10,486 nt of DNA, from assembly GCA_900765465.1 (NCBI GenBank), contig CAAFRM010000044.1, positions 1 through 10,486 of the forward strand, given 5' to 3'. The position numbers were made by a program, and so were the translations under genes. Positions within the stretch are counted from its first letter, which is position 1. Every line of letters starts with the position of its first letter. The DNA comes from an uncultured Prevotella sp. (lineage in GTDB: Bacteria; Bacteroidota; Bacteroidia; Bacteroidales; Bacteroidaceae). The notes beneath the pieces were generated by a model. The model was not told the origin of the DNA. It was given only the letters and a program-made list of their open reading frames with translations, and searched no databases. Positions 1 through 6,866 of this stretch are shown one piece after another.

Positions 1-2
1 AT

Positions 3-47
3 GAGGCTGATCTGGTGATTCCTGAGATTCAGATGCCAAGCCTGTAA
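3..47 (+). CDS. C-terminal end of an upstream gene (partial)
   Basis: The frame starting at base 3 is open from the window edge and reads a plausible C-terminus (EADLVIPEIQMPSL) up to TAA at 45-47. A strong terminator hairpin begins seven bases after the stop, as expected for the end of a rightward gene convergent with the S41 protease. Only 14 residues are visible, so no family can be named. The call rests on the stop-plus-terminator arrangement. Confidence 0.5.
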   Translation, partial: EADLVIPEIQMPSL

Positions 48-53
48 ATATAC

Positions 54-104
54 GAGAGGGTGTGTCATTGGTTTATGGCACACCCTCTTCTTCTTGATTT
101 TTTT
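54..104 (+). terminator. Intrinsic terminator between convergent genes
   Basis: Bases 55-64 (AGAGGGTGTG) pair perfectly with 79-88 (CACACCCTCT), with wobble extensions on both sides and a 12-14 nt loop. A T-rich run with seven Ts at 98-104 follows on the plus strand. It lies between a rightward gene end (stop at 47) and the leftward S41 gene end (stop at 115). It probably serves the rightward gene and may also act on the leftward one, although the minus-strand tract beyond the stem is only moderately T-rich. Confidence 0.75.
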
Positions 105-114
105 GTTTCTTCCC

Positions 115-3100
115 TTACTTCTTCATCATTTCCTCCACGGCTCTGATGAGCTGGGTGTCATGACCGGTGATGTAATCCTCAGGAGAGTTATACACCTCTA
201 CATGAGGATAAAGGGTGGTGTTCTCGCCGAAGGTGCCACGCATGTCGCGGCAACCTACCTGAGGAATACCGAATACCAGACTGCGGTCCATCAGCGTCTC
301 CCACCATACGGCAGTCATTGTTCCAGCCACCGGCGTACCAATCAGCTTGCCGATGCCCAACTCCTTATATACCCATGGGAAACCATGACCGTTGCTGTAG
401 TCGTCCTCGCAAATCAATACGCAGGATGGCTTGGTCCACTTGTTGAATGGGTCCTTGCCCACCACCTTGCCGTGAGGCACAAACTCCTGATACTGCTTGC
501 CGCTGAGCAGGGTGCAGAGGTCGTCGTGCAGCCAGCCGCCACCATTGTGACGCTCATCCACGATTACGGCATCCTTGTTACGGTTCTTGTCGCTCAAGAG
601 TTCGCTATATACGGTGCGGAAGCTCTCGCTGTTCATCGCCTTTACGTGAACATAGGCGATTCTGCCCTTTGATACTCTATCCACGATGGCACGGTTTCTA
701 TCTACCCAGCGCTTGTAGAGCAGCTCCTGCTGGTTGCCCTGCGAAATCGCCTTGATGGTGAGGTCGAATGTCTTGCCCTTGGTGTTCCTGATGGTGAGGC
801 GCACGTTCTTGCCAGCCTTGCCATCGAGCAATGCGTTGTAATCCATGCCCGCCTTGATGGCCTCGCCGTCAATCTTCTCGATGATGCAGCCGGCGGTAAC
901 CTCATTCTTCTTCACGGCGAAAGGACCACGCTTGATTACCTCCTGAATCTTCAGACCGTCGCCCTCGTAGTTAGGGTCGAAGAAGGCACCGAGGGCAGCG
1001 GTAGAAAGCGATGCCGTGCCACCATAGTAGCGGCAACCCGTATGACTGGCGTTCAGCTCGCCCAGCATCTCGCTCAGCATCTCGGCAAAGTCGAAGTTGT
1101 TATTAATATAAGGTAAGAACTTCTCATATACCTTGCGATAGTATGCCCAATCTACACCCTGCATGTTAGGATCGTAGAACTTGTCGTCCACCTGGCGCCA
1201 TATATGGTCAAAGAGATACTGGCGCTCTTCGGCTGGCTTGTAGTTGAACGGAGCCTCGAAGGCGATGTTCTTGGTAGCCCTGCTGCCCAGGTCTATCTTC
1301 TTGATGCTGCTGCCGTTGCAGAGGAAGAGGTTCTTGATGTCCTTGTCGGCAACGAAGCCGCCGCCACCGATTCCCTTCATCATCAGGGTGGTGCTGCCTT
1401 CCTTCAGGTCGTGGCACCAGAGGTCGTAGCCACCTTCGAAGGCTGCCTGGTAATATATCTTCTCGCCCTTGGTGTCGAGGATGGCATCACCCATGTTGGA
1501 TGAGTTGACGGTGAGACGGACGATGCGGTCGCGACAGTTGTCGAAGTCTAGCTCCAGCGGTTTTACTTTATCCACCTCTATCTTGCCAGTCTTCTCCTCC
1601 TTCTTCTTCTTTTCTTCCTTCTTCTTCTCCTCCTTCTCGTCGGCATTCTTCTCCTTCAGGTCCTTGTTAGCCTCGGCAAGTTCCAGTTCCTCCTTGCTCA
1701 TGCGGAAGCGGTCGTAGGCATCGAGGTCGAAGAACATGAGATAGGCATCGTTTTCTGCTCCCCATGAACCGTGACTGCGATATCCGGCACGGTCGCTCTC
1801 GAAGAGCATCGCCTTTCCGCCGAGCACCCATCTTCCGTTGCCGTCGCTATATCCGCTGTTGGTTACGTTATGCACCTCCTTGCCATCGGCCTTCACCACG
1901 GCTATGTCGGTGTTGTTCCAGCCGCCGGTGCCTATGTAGCTGCACATAATCCACTTGCTGTCTGGGCTCCATTCAAACCAGATGTCGCCATCGGCATAAG
2001 AGAAATTGTACTTGCCGTCGAGCACGGTGCGCACTTCCTTCGACTTCAGATTGATGATGCGAAGGGCGGCACGGTCTTCGTAGAAAGCCACTTCCTTGCC
2101 GTCAGGACTGTAGGCTGGATACTGCGAAGTAATGTTGGTCTTGGTAAGCTGCTCCTCTTCAATGTCGGTGCAGTAAGTAAAGTTCTTTTCCTTCTCGTTC
2201 TTGATCTTGGCCTGGAAAATCTGCCATACACCATTGCGCTCAGAGGCATAGACCAGACTTCTTCCATCTGGGGCAAAGCTCAGGTTGCGCTCCTGCTGAG
2301 GAGTATCGGTGATGCGCTTGGTGGTCTTGTATTCTGTAGATGTAACATATACATCGCCGTGCATCACGAAAGCAACCTCCTTGGCATCAGGAGAAAGGGC
2401 TATCTCGGTGGCTCCCCACGACTGCACCTGACGGATGAGGCTTGGCTCCTCATTGTCGGTGGTGATGGAGATGCTGACCTTCTGAGGCTGTCCGCCTTCC
2501 TTTACGGTATAGATTTCGCCATCGAAGCCATAGCAGAGCAGGCCGCTATCAGAAGAGGTGAGGAATCGGATAGGATTCTTCTTTTCGTGGGTTATCTGGG
2601 TATCCTTTCCGCTGGCGATGTTGCGGCGATATACATTGAAGGAACCATCCTGCTCGCTCAGATAATAGAAGCTCTGGTTATCGGCTGCCCATACCGGGTT
2701 GCGGTCTTCGCCCTTGAAGGTGGTGAGCTTCTGATACTTACCGTTGTCGAGCATCCAGATGTCTCGGGTGATAGGCGAGGTGTGGTGCTTGCGCCATGCA
2801 TCCTCGTAACCCTTCTTGTCGTGGTAGAGCACCTGTCCGTTCTTGTTGATACTGATGTTTTCCATCGGCAGAACGGAATACAGCTTAGGACGACCGCCCT
2901 GGGTGCTTACCTCGTAAACCTGCGAGAACTCTTTGGATGCAAACAGAATGCTCTGGGCTGTAGGCATGATGTCGGCAGCGAAGAGCACGTGGTCGTTGTC
3001 CTTAAAGGCGATAGGTGTTTCCTTGCCGCTGTGGGTGGTGAGTCGGGTTGGCGCACCGCCCTTGGCAGAGATGATGTACACATCCATGCTGCCTTCGCGG

Positions 3101-3348
3101 GTAGAGGTGAAGGCTATCTTCTTGCCGTCGGGGCTCCAGATAGGCTGAGAGTCATAAGCGGCATGGGTAGTCAACTGGCGTGCCTCGCCGCCCTGGGCAG
3201 GAACGCAATAGAGGTCGCCCTTGTAGGCAAAGGCGATGGTAGAGCCATCAGGCGAGATGGCCGGGTAGCGCATCCACAGCGGACCCTGCTGGGCCTGGGA
3301 TGCCAGAGATGCTGCCAGGAGGGCAGCGCTCAGGAACAGTTTCTTCAT
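115..3348 (-). CDS. Tricorn-like S41 family serine protease with beta-propeller and PDZ domains
   Basis: Exported 1077-residue peptidase, probably periplasmic, that would degrade oligopeptides. Residues 1 to about 20 form a signal peptide (MKKLFLSAALLAASLASQA). The N-terminal half carries repeated propeller blades with SPDG-type motifs (ISPDG, WSPDG, LSPDA, APDG, YSPDG, WSPDS), as in Tricorn/TolB/PD40 propellers. A Lys/Glu-rich segment (about 553-590) separates these from the C-terminal half. A PDZ-like domain lies near 793-870, followed by the S41 core. Likely catalytic residues by comparison with Tricorn are His769 in ASHTGCR and Ser985 in EDDYSNGH, with the NGGGW turn before it. Length is normal for tricorn-like proteases of Bacteroidota. 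The start is the ATG directly before the signal peptide. It is divergent from the GH20 gene, with a 188-bp shared promoter region. Family assignment is secure; the substrate is unknown. Confidence 0.93.
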   Translation of the reverse strand: MKKLFLSAALLAASLASQAQQGPLWMRYPAISPDGSTIAFAYKGDLYCVPAQGGEARQLTTHAAYDSQPIWSPDGKKIAFTSTREGSMDVYIISAKGGAPTRLTTHSGKETPIAFKDNDHVLFAADIMPTAQSILFASKEFSQVYEVSTQGGRPKLYSVLPMENISINKNGQVLYHDKKGYEDAWRKHHTSPITRDIWMLDNGKYQKLTTFKGEDRNPVWAADNQSFYYLSEQDGSFNVYRRNIASGKDTQITHEKKNPIRFLTSSDSGLLCYGFDGEIYTVKEGGQPQKVSISITTDNEEPSLIRQVQSWGATEIALSPDAKEVAFVMHGDVYVTSTEYKTTKRITDTPQQERNLSFAPDGRSLVYASERNGVWQIFQAKIKNEKEKNFTYCTDIEEEQLTKTNITSQYPAYSPDGKEVAFYEDRAALRIINLKSKEVRTVLDGKYNFSYADGDIWFEWSPDSKWIMCSYIGTGGWNNTDIAVVKADGKEVHNVTNSGYSDGNGRWVLGGKAMLFESDRAGYRSHGSWGAENDAYLMFFDLDAYDRFRMSKEELELAEANKDLKEKNADEKEEKKKEEKKKKEEKTGKIEVDKVKPLELDFDNCRDRIVRLTVNSSNMGDAILDTKGEKIYYQAAFEGGYDLWCHDLKEGSTTLMMKGIGGGGFVADKDIKNLFLCNGSSIKKIDLGSRATKNIAFEAPFNYKPAEERQYLFDHIWRQVDDKFYDPNMQGVDWAYYRKVYEKFLPYINNNFDFAEMLSEMLGELNASHTGCRYYGGTASLSTAALGAFFDPNYEGDGLKIQEVIKRGPFAVKKNEVTAGCIIEKIDGEAIKAGMDYNALLDGKAGKNVRLTIRNTKGKTFDLTIKAISQGNQQELLYKRWVDRNRAIVDRVSKGRIAYVHVKAMNSESFRTVYSELLSDKNRNKDAVIVDERHNGGGWLHDDLCTLLSGKQYQEFVPHGKVVGKDPFNKWTKPSCVLICEDDYSNGHGFPWVYKELGIGKLIGTPVAGTMTAVWWETLMDRSLVFGIPQVGCRDMRGTFGENTTLYPHVEVYNSPEDYITGHDTQLIRAVEEMMKK

Positions 3349-3383
3349 ATCAATTGTTTATCATTATAAGTCGATTATTTCTG

Positions 3384-3391
3384 CAAAGGTA
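3384..3391 (-). promoter_or_regulatory. Putative -7 box for the S41 protease gene
   Basis: On the minus strand this reads TACCTTTG, a match to the Bacteroidota -7 consensus TAnnTTTG. It is 36 bp upstream of the protease ATG. I see no convincing TTTG -33 box about 20 bp further upstream, so the promoter call is moderate. Confidence 0.45.
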
Positions 3392-3497
3392 CAACAAAAT
3401 ATCGGTAAGATAGGTTTTAAAATTCAAAAATAGGTTAATTTTGGTATATAAGTCGATATTTCTGTAGTATGAATGCCATTCTTTCGAGATATAATCG

Positions 3498-3505
3498 TAA
3501 TTTTG
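3498..3505 (+). promoter_or_regulatory. Putative -7 box for the GH20 gene
   Basis: TAATTTTG matches TAnnTTTG and lies 31 bp before the GH20 ATG, giving an estimated leader of about 25 nt. A second TAATTTTG occurs at 3436-3443. Neither has a clear TTTG -33 box at the usual distance. The whole 3349-3536 divergent spacer is AT-rich and contains nothing else I recognise. Confidence 0.45.
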
Positions 3506-3536
3506 CACTAATTTAAAACCTATTATTCAAAAATTT

Positions 3537-5201
3537 ATGTTACGAAGAATCATTCTAACTGTGGCTCTCTTGGCAAGCCTTTCTCTTTCTGCCAAGGATT
3601 TGAACGTGGGAAGTTGGCAAATCGTTCCTTTACCGGAGCAGGTGAAGGAGGTGGAGGCAGCTCCGTTTAAAATCACTGCAAAGACAACTATTTATTACGC
3701 TGCCGGCGATGAGAAGCAGAAGAAGGATGCCGAGTTCCTGGCATCTCATATCAAGGAGGTAACCGGTATCGAGGTGAAGACCACCGACAGGCAGGAGAAG
3801 AAGCAGATTCGTCTGGCTCTGAATGCCGGCGACCCGAAATCAGAGGCTTATTCCCTGGTGGTGAACAAGGCGGGCATTACCATTTCTGCCACCTCTCATG
3901 TAGGTATCTTCTACGGCATCCAGAGTGTGATGAAGGCTTTGCCTATCACCCATAACAATAACGTGAAGAACGCTAAGAATGTGAAGAGCGTTAAGAGCGT
4001 TTCCCTGCCTGCCGTTGAGGTGAAGGATGCGCCTCGCTTTGCCTACCGTGCGTTTATGATTGATGTAGGCCGCCATTATTTCAGCGTTCCTTATCTCAAG
4101 AAGCTGATTGATGTGTTTGCGATGCACAACATCAACTATTTCCACTGGCATCTTACCGAGGACCAGGGCTGGCGTCTTGAAATCAAGAAGTATCCGATGC
4201 TTACCCAGATTGGTTCCAAGCGTAAGGAAACCATCCTGCCAACCAATAAGAATGAGTTTGACGGCGTTCCTGTATCGGGCTATTATACCCAGGATGAGGC
4301 TCGCGAAATCGTGAAGTATGCTGCCGACAGATACATCACCGTGATTCCGGAGGTGGATATGCCGGGTCACATGCTGGCTGCCCTGGCTTCTTATCCTGAG
4401 TTGGGCTGCACGGGCGGTCCTTACGAGGTGGCTACCCGCTTTGGCGTATTCGAGGATGTGCTGTGTGCCGGCAAGGCACAGACCCTTCAGTTTGCCAAGG
4501 ATGTGATGAACGAGATTATGGACATCTTCCCATCCACCTATATTCATATTGGTGGCGACGAGTGCCCTAAGAACCGCTGGAAGGCATGCGAGAACTGCCA
4601 GAAGAAGATAGAGGAGCTCGGCATTCAGGAACTTCCTAAGCACAGCAAGGAAGAGCAGTTGCAGACCTGGTTCATGGGCGAGATAGAGAAGCTGATTAGA
4701 GACCGTGGCCGCAAGATGATGGGTTGGGATGAGATTCTGGCAGGAACTCCATCCAAGGACATCACCGTTTGCGGTTGGACCAGTGTGAATGCCAGCATCC
4801 GTTCAGCCCGTGAGGGTCATCCTACCATCGTGGCTCCTATCACCAATTTCTATTTCAGCAATCCTCGCATCAACAAGATAGAGGGTATTCCTAGCATCCA
4901 GCGTGTATACGATCTGGAACCTTGCTCAGATAAGTTAACTCCTGCCGAGCAGAAGAACATCATTGGTGCCGAGGGTTGTATCTGGACAGAGTGGGTGAAG
5001 GATGCTGAGAAGTTGGAATGGGAGTTGTTGCCAAGACTTGCCGCCCTTTCTGAGGTTCAGTGGACCGCCAAGGACAAGCGCAACCTTGAGAACTTCCTTC
5101 CTCGCATGCTCCACATGCAGGATTTGTATCGCCTTTACGGCTTGAATTACAAGGCTGATATCGAGGATGCCGTGAAGAAGCATCAGGAAGAGAAGAAGTA
5201 A
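3537..5201 (+). CDS. Secreted beta-N-acetylhexosaminidase, glycoside hydrolase family 20
   Basis: Exo-acting enzyme of 554 residues that removes terminal GlcNAc or GalNAc from glycans such as mucin or host N-glycans, by the substrate-assisted mechanism of GH20. Residues 1-19 are a signal peptide (MLRRIILTVALLASLSLSA). Residues about 20-140 fit the GH20b accessory domain. The catalytic barrel follows from about 160, with the motifs YFHWHLTEDQGWRLEI, PEVDMPGH and HIGGDE. Asp341-Glu342 in HIGGDE are the expected polarising and acid/base residues; the aromatic-rich GWDEIL and EGCIWTEW segments match the substrate pocket. A short in-frame 9-bp tandem repeat encodes [NS]-[VA]-K units in the linker at residues 142-156. 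There is no cysteine lipobox at the cleavage site, so it is probably periplasmic or secreted rather than a lipoprotein. It ends in a strong terminator and appears monocistronic. Confidence 0.95.
   Translation: MLRRIILTVALLASLSLSAKDLNVGSWQIVPLPEQVKEVEAAPFKITAKTTIYYAAGDEKQKKDAEFLASHIKEVTGIEVKTTDRQEKKQIRLALNAGDPKSEAYSLVVNKAGITISATSHVGIFYGIQSVMKALPITHNNNVKNAKNVKSVKSVSLPAVEVKDAPRFAYRAFMIDVGRHYFSVPYLKKLIDVFAMHNINYFHWHLTEDQGWRLEIKKYPMLTQIGSKRKETILPTNKNEFDGVPVSGYYTQDEAREIVKYAADRYITVIPEVDMPGHMLAALASYPELGCTGGPYEVATRFGVFEDVLCAGKAQTLQFAKDVMNEIMDIFPSTYIHIGGDECPKNRWKACENCQKKIEELGIQELPKHSKEEQLQTWFMGEIEKLIRDRGRKMMGWDEILAGTPSKDITVCGWTSVNASIRSAREGHPTIVAPITNFYFSNPRINKIEGIPSIQRVYDLEPCSDKLTPAEQKNIIGAEGCIWTEWVKDAEKLEWELLPRLAALSEVQWTAKDKRNLENFLPRMLHMQDLYRLYGLNYKADIEDAVKKHQEEKK
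3960..4004 (+). repeat. In-frame 9-bp tandem repeat in the GH20 linker
   Basis: Five consecutive 9-bp units (AACGTGAAG, AACGCTAAG, AATGTGAAG, AGCGTTAAG, AGCGTTTCC) encode NVK-NAK-NVK-SVK-SVS. They lie between the accessory and catalytic domains of the GH20 enzyme. Unit length is a multiple of three, so copy-number changes would keep the frame. Confidence 0.7.
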
Positions 5202-5265
5202 TATTTGTAGATAGCTCAGCCACAGCGGGTATGTGCAAACTATCGATTCTGATACCTTACTATAT

Positions 5266-5318
5266 ATAGGGGCATCTTTGTTTCTTTGGTAGAGACGAAG
5301 ATGTCCCTATCATTTTTT
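5266..5318 (+). terminator. Intrinsic terminator of the GH20 gene
   Basis: Bases 5266-5284 pair with 5292-5310 over 19 positions, with a few G-T wobbles and no mismatches, around a 7-nt loop. Six Ts at 5313-5318 follow closely. It lies about 65 bp after the GH20 stop and separates this gene from the accessory region to the right. Confidence 0.88.
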
Positions 5319-5456
5319 ATTAATTTCAAAAATATATCCGTATTATGTCAAGAAGCAAGAAAACATCAGAGTCGTTATTCCAGTTCCTTCTATCTCCGCT
5401 CCATCAAAAGCTCAGAAGTGGATGATGCCAACGCCAGGATACTGGCTGCACTATAA
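5301..5456 (+). pseudogene. Short open frame ending in ARILAAL, possible gene-tail remnant
   Basis: An open frame of 51 codons ends at TAA 5454-5456 with DDANARILAAL. Its only ATG (5301) is inside the GH20 terminator hairpin, so it is unlikely to be expressed as an intact gene. The last eight codons recur at the left edge of the second repeat copy (AKILAAL-stop at 10068-10070). There the base differences fall at third codon positions or give Arg/Lys. That pattern suggests the tail of a formerly real gene carried along with the repeat. The family is not recognised. Confidence 0.3.
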
Positions 5457-5489
5457 GCCACAAAAGTGAATAAAAAAAGGGGATTTTGT

Positions 5490-5529
5490 AAAATGAACCA
5501 AAATGAACTAAAATGAACCAAAATGAACC
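5490..5529 (+). repeat. Four 10-bp tandem repeats upstream of the upxY promoter
   Basis: Four consecutive units of AAAATGAACC, the second ending in T, lie about 140 bp upstream of the -33 box. The equivalent place in the second long repeat has three units (10104-10133). The 10-bp period is close to one helical turn, so units would face the same side of the DNA. Function unknown. Confidence 0.8.
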
Positions 5530-5622
5530 AATTTTCCTGAATCTTTACATAAGAGGCGCAGAAATGCCTAAAACATTCGTTCAATCAACGACTTAGAAAA
5601 TTGCGTACGAAAAGAATACTAA

Positions 5623-5692
5623 AAAAATGTTGAATTTCGTAGTGTGATACTAGTTTTTTAACACGCATAATTTGCTAGTTTCCAACATTTTT
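5623..5692. repeat. Inverted repeat pair surrounding the -33 box
   Basis: AAAAATGTTG at 5623-5632 and CAACATTTTT at 5683-5692 are perfect 10-bp inverted repeats 50 bp apart. They enclose the -33 TTTG but not the -7 box. The same pair with one mismatch occurs in the second long repeat (about 10227-10236 and 10287-10296). It may be a dimeric operator or, less likely, a small invertible segment. It lacks the length of the known Bacteroides capsule inversion repeats. Confidence 0.55.
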
Positions 5693-5702
5693 CGTATTTT
5701 TG
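5671..5702 (+). promoter_or_regulatory. Bacteroidota promoter of upxY
   Basis: TTTG at 5671-5674 and TATTTTTG at 5695-5702 are separated by exactly 20 bases. They match the Bacteroidota -33/-7 consensus. The predicted transcript would start about 5708 and have a leader of about 60 nt. The same promoter is conserved base for base at 10275-10306. Confidence 0.82.
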
Positions 5703-5710
5703 CAAGAAGA

Positions 5711-5739
5711 ATCTGTGTCTCTTATGTAGAGATTCAGAT
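5711..5739 (+). promoter_or_regulatory. Leader RNA hairpin at the 5' end of the upxY transcript
   Basis: Bases 5712-5721 (TCTGTGTCTC) pair with 5729-5738 (GAGATTCAGA), with one T-T mismatch and one G-T wobble, closed outside by A5711-T5739; the loop is TTATGTA. The second copy (10316-10342) forms the same stem without the mismatch. No T-run follows, so it is not a simple terminator. UpxY proteins of Bacteroides are known to act through the 5' untranslated region of their own operon, so this hairpin is a candidate recruitment or pausing element (inference). Confidence 0.55.
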
Positions 5740-5769
5740 AATCGACATCAAAAAACGAACTTGATTCGC

Positions 5770-6441
5770 ATGATGAAAGAGACAAATATACAAGCACAGG
5801 TTACGTCCACTATTGCAGGGGACGACGGCGAAGCCGTGGTAAAAAGTGAAGAAAACGCTAAGAAAATGGCTCCCAAAACGCCTAATGAAGGACTTGAAAA
5901 ACCTACTGATGCAGGATGGTATGTGGCAGTAGTGAGAGTGAATTGTGAAACGAGAATAGCTGATTCTATACGAAGCAATCTTAATCACAATCATGTTTGG
6001 TTTGATTACTGGATTCCCAAGGTAAAAGTAGTTTGTATAGACAAGCGTTCCAATAAGCGAAGAGTGAAAGAAAAGCTATTTCTTTCCACTTTTATCTTTT
6101 GCAATGTTTCTCCGAGACAACTTGACAACATCCGCTTCCGTTCGGATGTTTATAAGATGCTGACGATGCCTGGTCAAAGGAAAATATATCAAATTCCCGA
6201 CCAGGTTATTGCCAACTATCGATATTTTGTTGAGAATGATGAAGAGCCTGTCACTGCTGCCCCTGTTCCTTTGAAAAAAGGTATCAAAGTGCGAGTGGTG
6301 TCGGGCAGCATGAAAGGTGTGGAAGCATACGTGCAGAGCTATAATGGCAAGAAAGCCGTCATTGGCAGCGAGATTAAGTATATCAGTGGTGCCACGCTTA
6401 CGATAAGTAGAAATTTACTCGAAATCGTTGAAGAAAGTTGA
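5770..6441 (+). CDS. upxY: UpxY family NusG-like transcription antiterminator
   Basis: Specialised NusG paralogue, 223 residues, that in Bacteroidales lets RNA polymerase read through its own capsule or exopolysaccharide operon. The NGN domain begins at residue 50 (GWYVAVVRVNCETRIADS). It continues through a basic stretch and the FIFCNV strand. A KOW motif (LKKGIKVRVVSGSMKGVEAYV) starts near residue 168. Residues 1-48 are an extra, low-complexity N-terminal tail. The first 27 codons are nearly identical in the second copy. I chose ATG 5770 (ATG 5773 is equally possible). An in-frame TTG at 5761 would add only three residues and is not needed. No upxZ follows; the next gene is rfbC after 425 bp. 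Target operon and partner are not visible. Confidence 0.88.
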   Translation: MMKETNIQAQVTSTIAGDDGEAVVKSEENAKKMAPKTPNEGLEKPTDAGWYVAVVRVNCETRIADSIRSNLNHNHVWFDYWIPKVKVVCIDKRSNKRRVKEKLFLSTFIFCNVSPRQLDNIRFRSDVYKMLTMPGQRKIYQIPDQVIANYRYFVENDEEPVTAAPVPLKKGIKVRVVSGSMKGVEAYVQSYNGKKAVIGSEIKYISGATLTISRNLLEIVEES

Positions 6442-6590
6442 GCTGTAGAATGATCTTGTTGCATTAAAAAACTATGAGTTATCTGAGTAAAATGTTATAG
6501 TAAGTTATAGCAAAGCGGTCCCATCCCGCACAACCTGGCGAGACCTTTGATGCCCCGCCAACCATAAAGCATAGCGGTTCCGGGCACTGG

Positions 6591-6605
6591 AGGGCGGTTA
6601 CATCC
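6591..6605 (+). repeat. 15-bp direct repeat AGGGCGGTTACATCC, first copy
   Basis: Identical to 6694-6708, 103 bp downstream. Related fragments (AGCGGTCCCATCCC near 6515 and AGCGGTTCCGGGC near 6573) suggest a degraded series. Each full copy precedes a C-run that takes part in, or lies next to, a hairpin. Confidence 0.75.
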
Positions 6606-6693
6606 CTAATCCCTATGGTCGGGATTTAGGGCTTGAGTATAGGGTAAGGACCCTCCCGCTTGGGAGGGACAGGTGGGGCTGATATAGCACAGT

Positions 6694-6708
6694 AGGGCGG
6701 TTACATCC
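6694..6708 (+). repeat. 15-bp direct repeat AGGGCGGTTACATCC, second copy
   Basis: Exact match to 6591-6605. It is followed by the CCCC-TGAAA-GGGG hairpin region at 6729-6743. Confidence 0.75.
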
Positions 6709-6866
6709 TCTCGTCCCTGAGGTTTCTGTCCCCTGAAAGGGGAACCGAAGGGGTCGTAAAGACTATTGAAAGAGAGGCTTGGTGAGAAAGGTGGAGCCTT
6801 CTTTAATGGTAAAGAAGGACGGGATGATTTTAGAAATTCTTTTTTAAAAGAACATAAGTTAAAACG

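Larger units (their letters stand above)
5433..5851 (+). repeat. Long direct repeat, copy 1 (promoter, leader and 5' end of upxY)
   Basis: Matches 10047-10455 in the same orientation. By hand alignment I count about 33 substitutions over about 409 aligned bases, roughly 92% identity. One 10-bp indel lies in the tandem repeat and no other gap was needed. The block spans a gene tail, tandem repeats, promoter, 5' leader and the first 27 codons of upxY. Similarity stops abruptly after base 5851. Bases 5457-5769 contain no other gene that I can support. Confidence 0.9.
6442..6866 (+). other. Gene-free, palindrome-rich spacer between upxY and rfbC
   Basis: No supportable gene lies in these 425 bp and I see no TAnnTTTG box before rfbC. 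The stretch from about 6515 to 6818 is G/C-rich and packed with hairpins. These are 6604-6613 with 6621-6631 (one bulge), 6651-6657 with 6662-6668 (CCCTCCC/GGGAGGG, 4-nt loop), 6729-6733 with 6739-6743, and 6797-6805 with 6810-6818 (CCTTCTTTA/TAAAGAAGG, 4-nt loop). None is followed directly by a T-run. A 15-bp phrase is repeated at 6591 and 6694. It could be a cluster of REP-like elements or a structured operon leader on which UpxY acts; the sequence alone does not decide. A tiny ATG-TAG frame at 6474-6500 is probably meaningless. Confidence 0.6.

Noticed and set aside
1771..3369. Long plus-strand open frame (532 codons) across the S41 gene
   Set aside because: It is antisense to a protein with clear signal peptide, propeller, PDZ and S41 motifs. 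Its translation has no recognisable domain and reflects codon bias of the real gene.
3840..4643. Minus-strand open frame (267 codons) inside the GH20 gene
   Set aside because: Antisense shadow of a well-supported catalytic domain; no motifs or regulatory signals of its own.
5490..5529. Tandem AAAATGAACC units as a possible CRISPR array
   Set aside because: Units are contiguous 10-mers without spacers and there are no cas genes.
5390..5584. Minus-strand open frame starting MNECFRHFC, also present at 9994-10188
   Set aside because: Both copies share the start, but the 10-bp copy-number difference in the tandem repeat shifts the frame, so the C-terminal halves are unrelated. This argues against coding constraint. 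The region is better explained as upstream regulatory DNA.
5761..5763. TTG as the start codon of upxY
   Set aside because: Two consecutive ATG codons lie three and four codons downstream, are conserved in the second copy, and give a complete protein.
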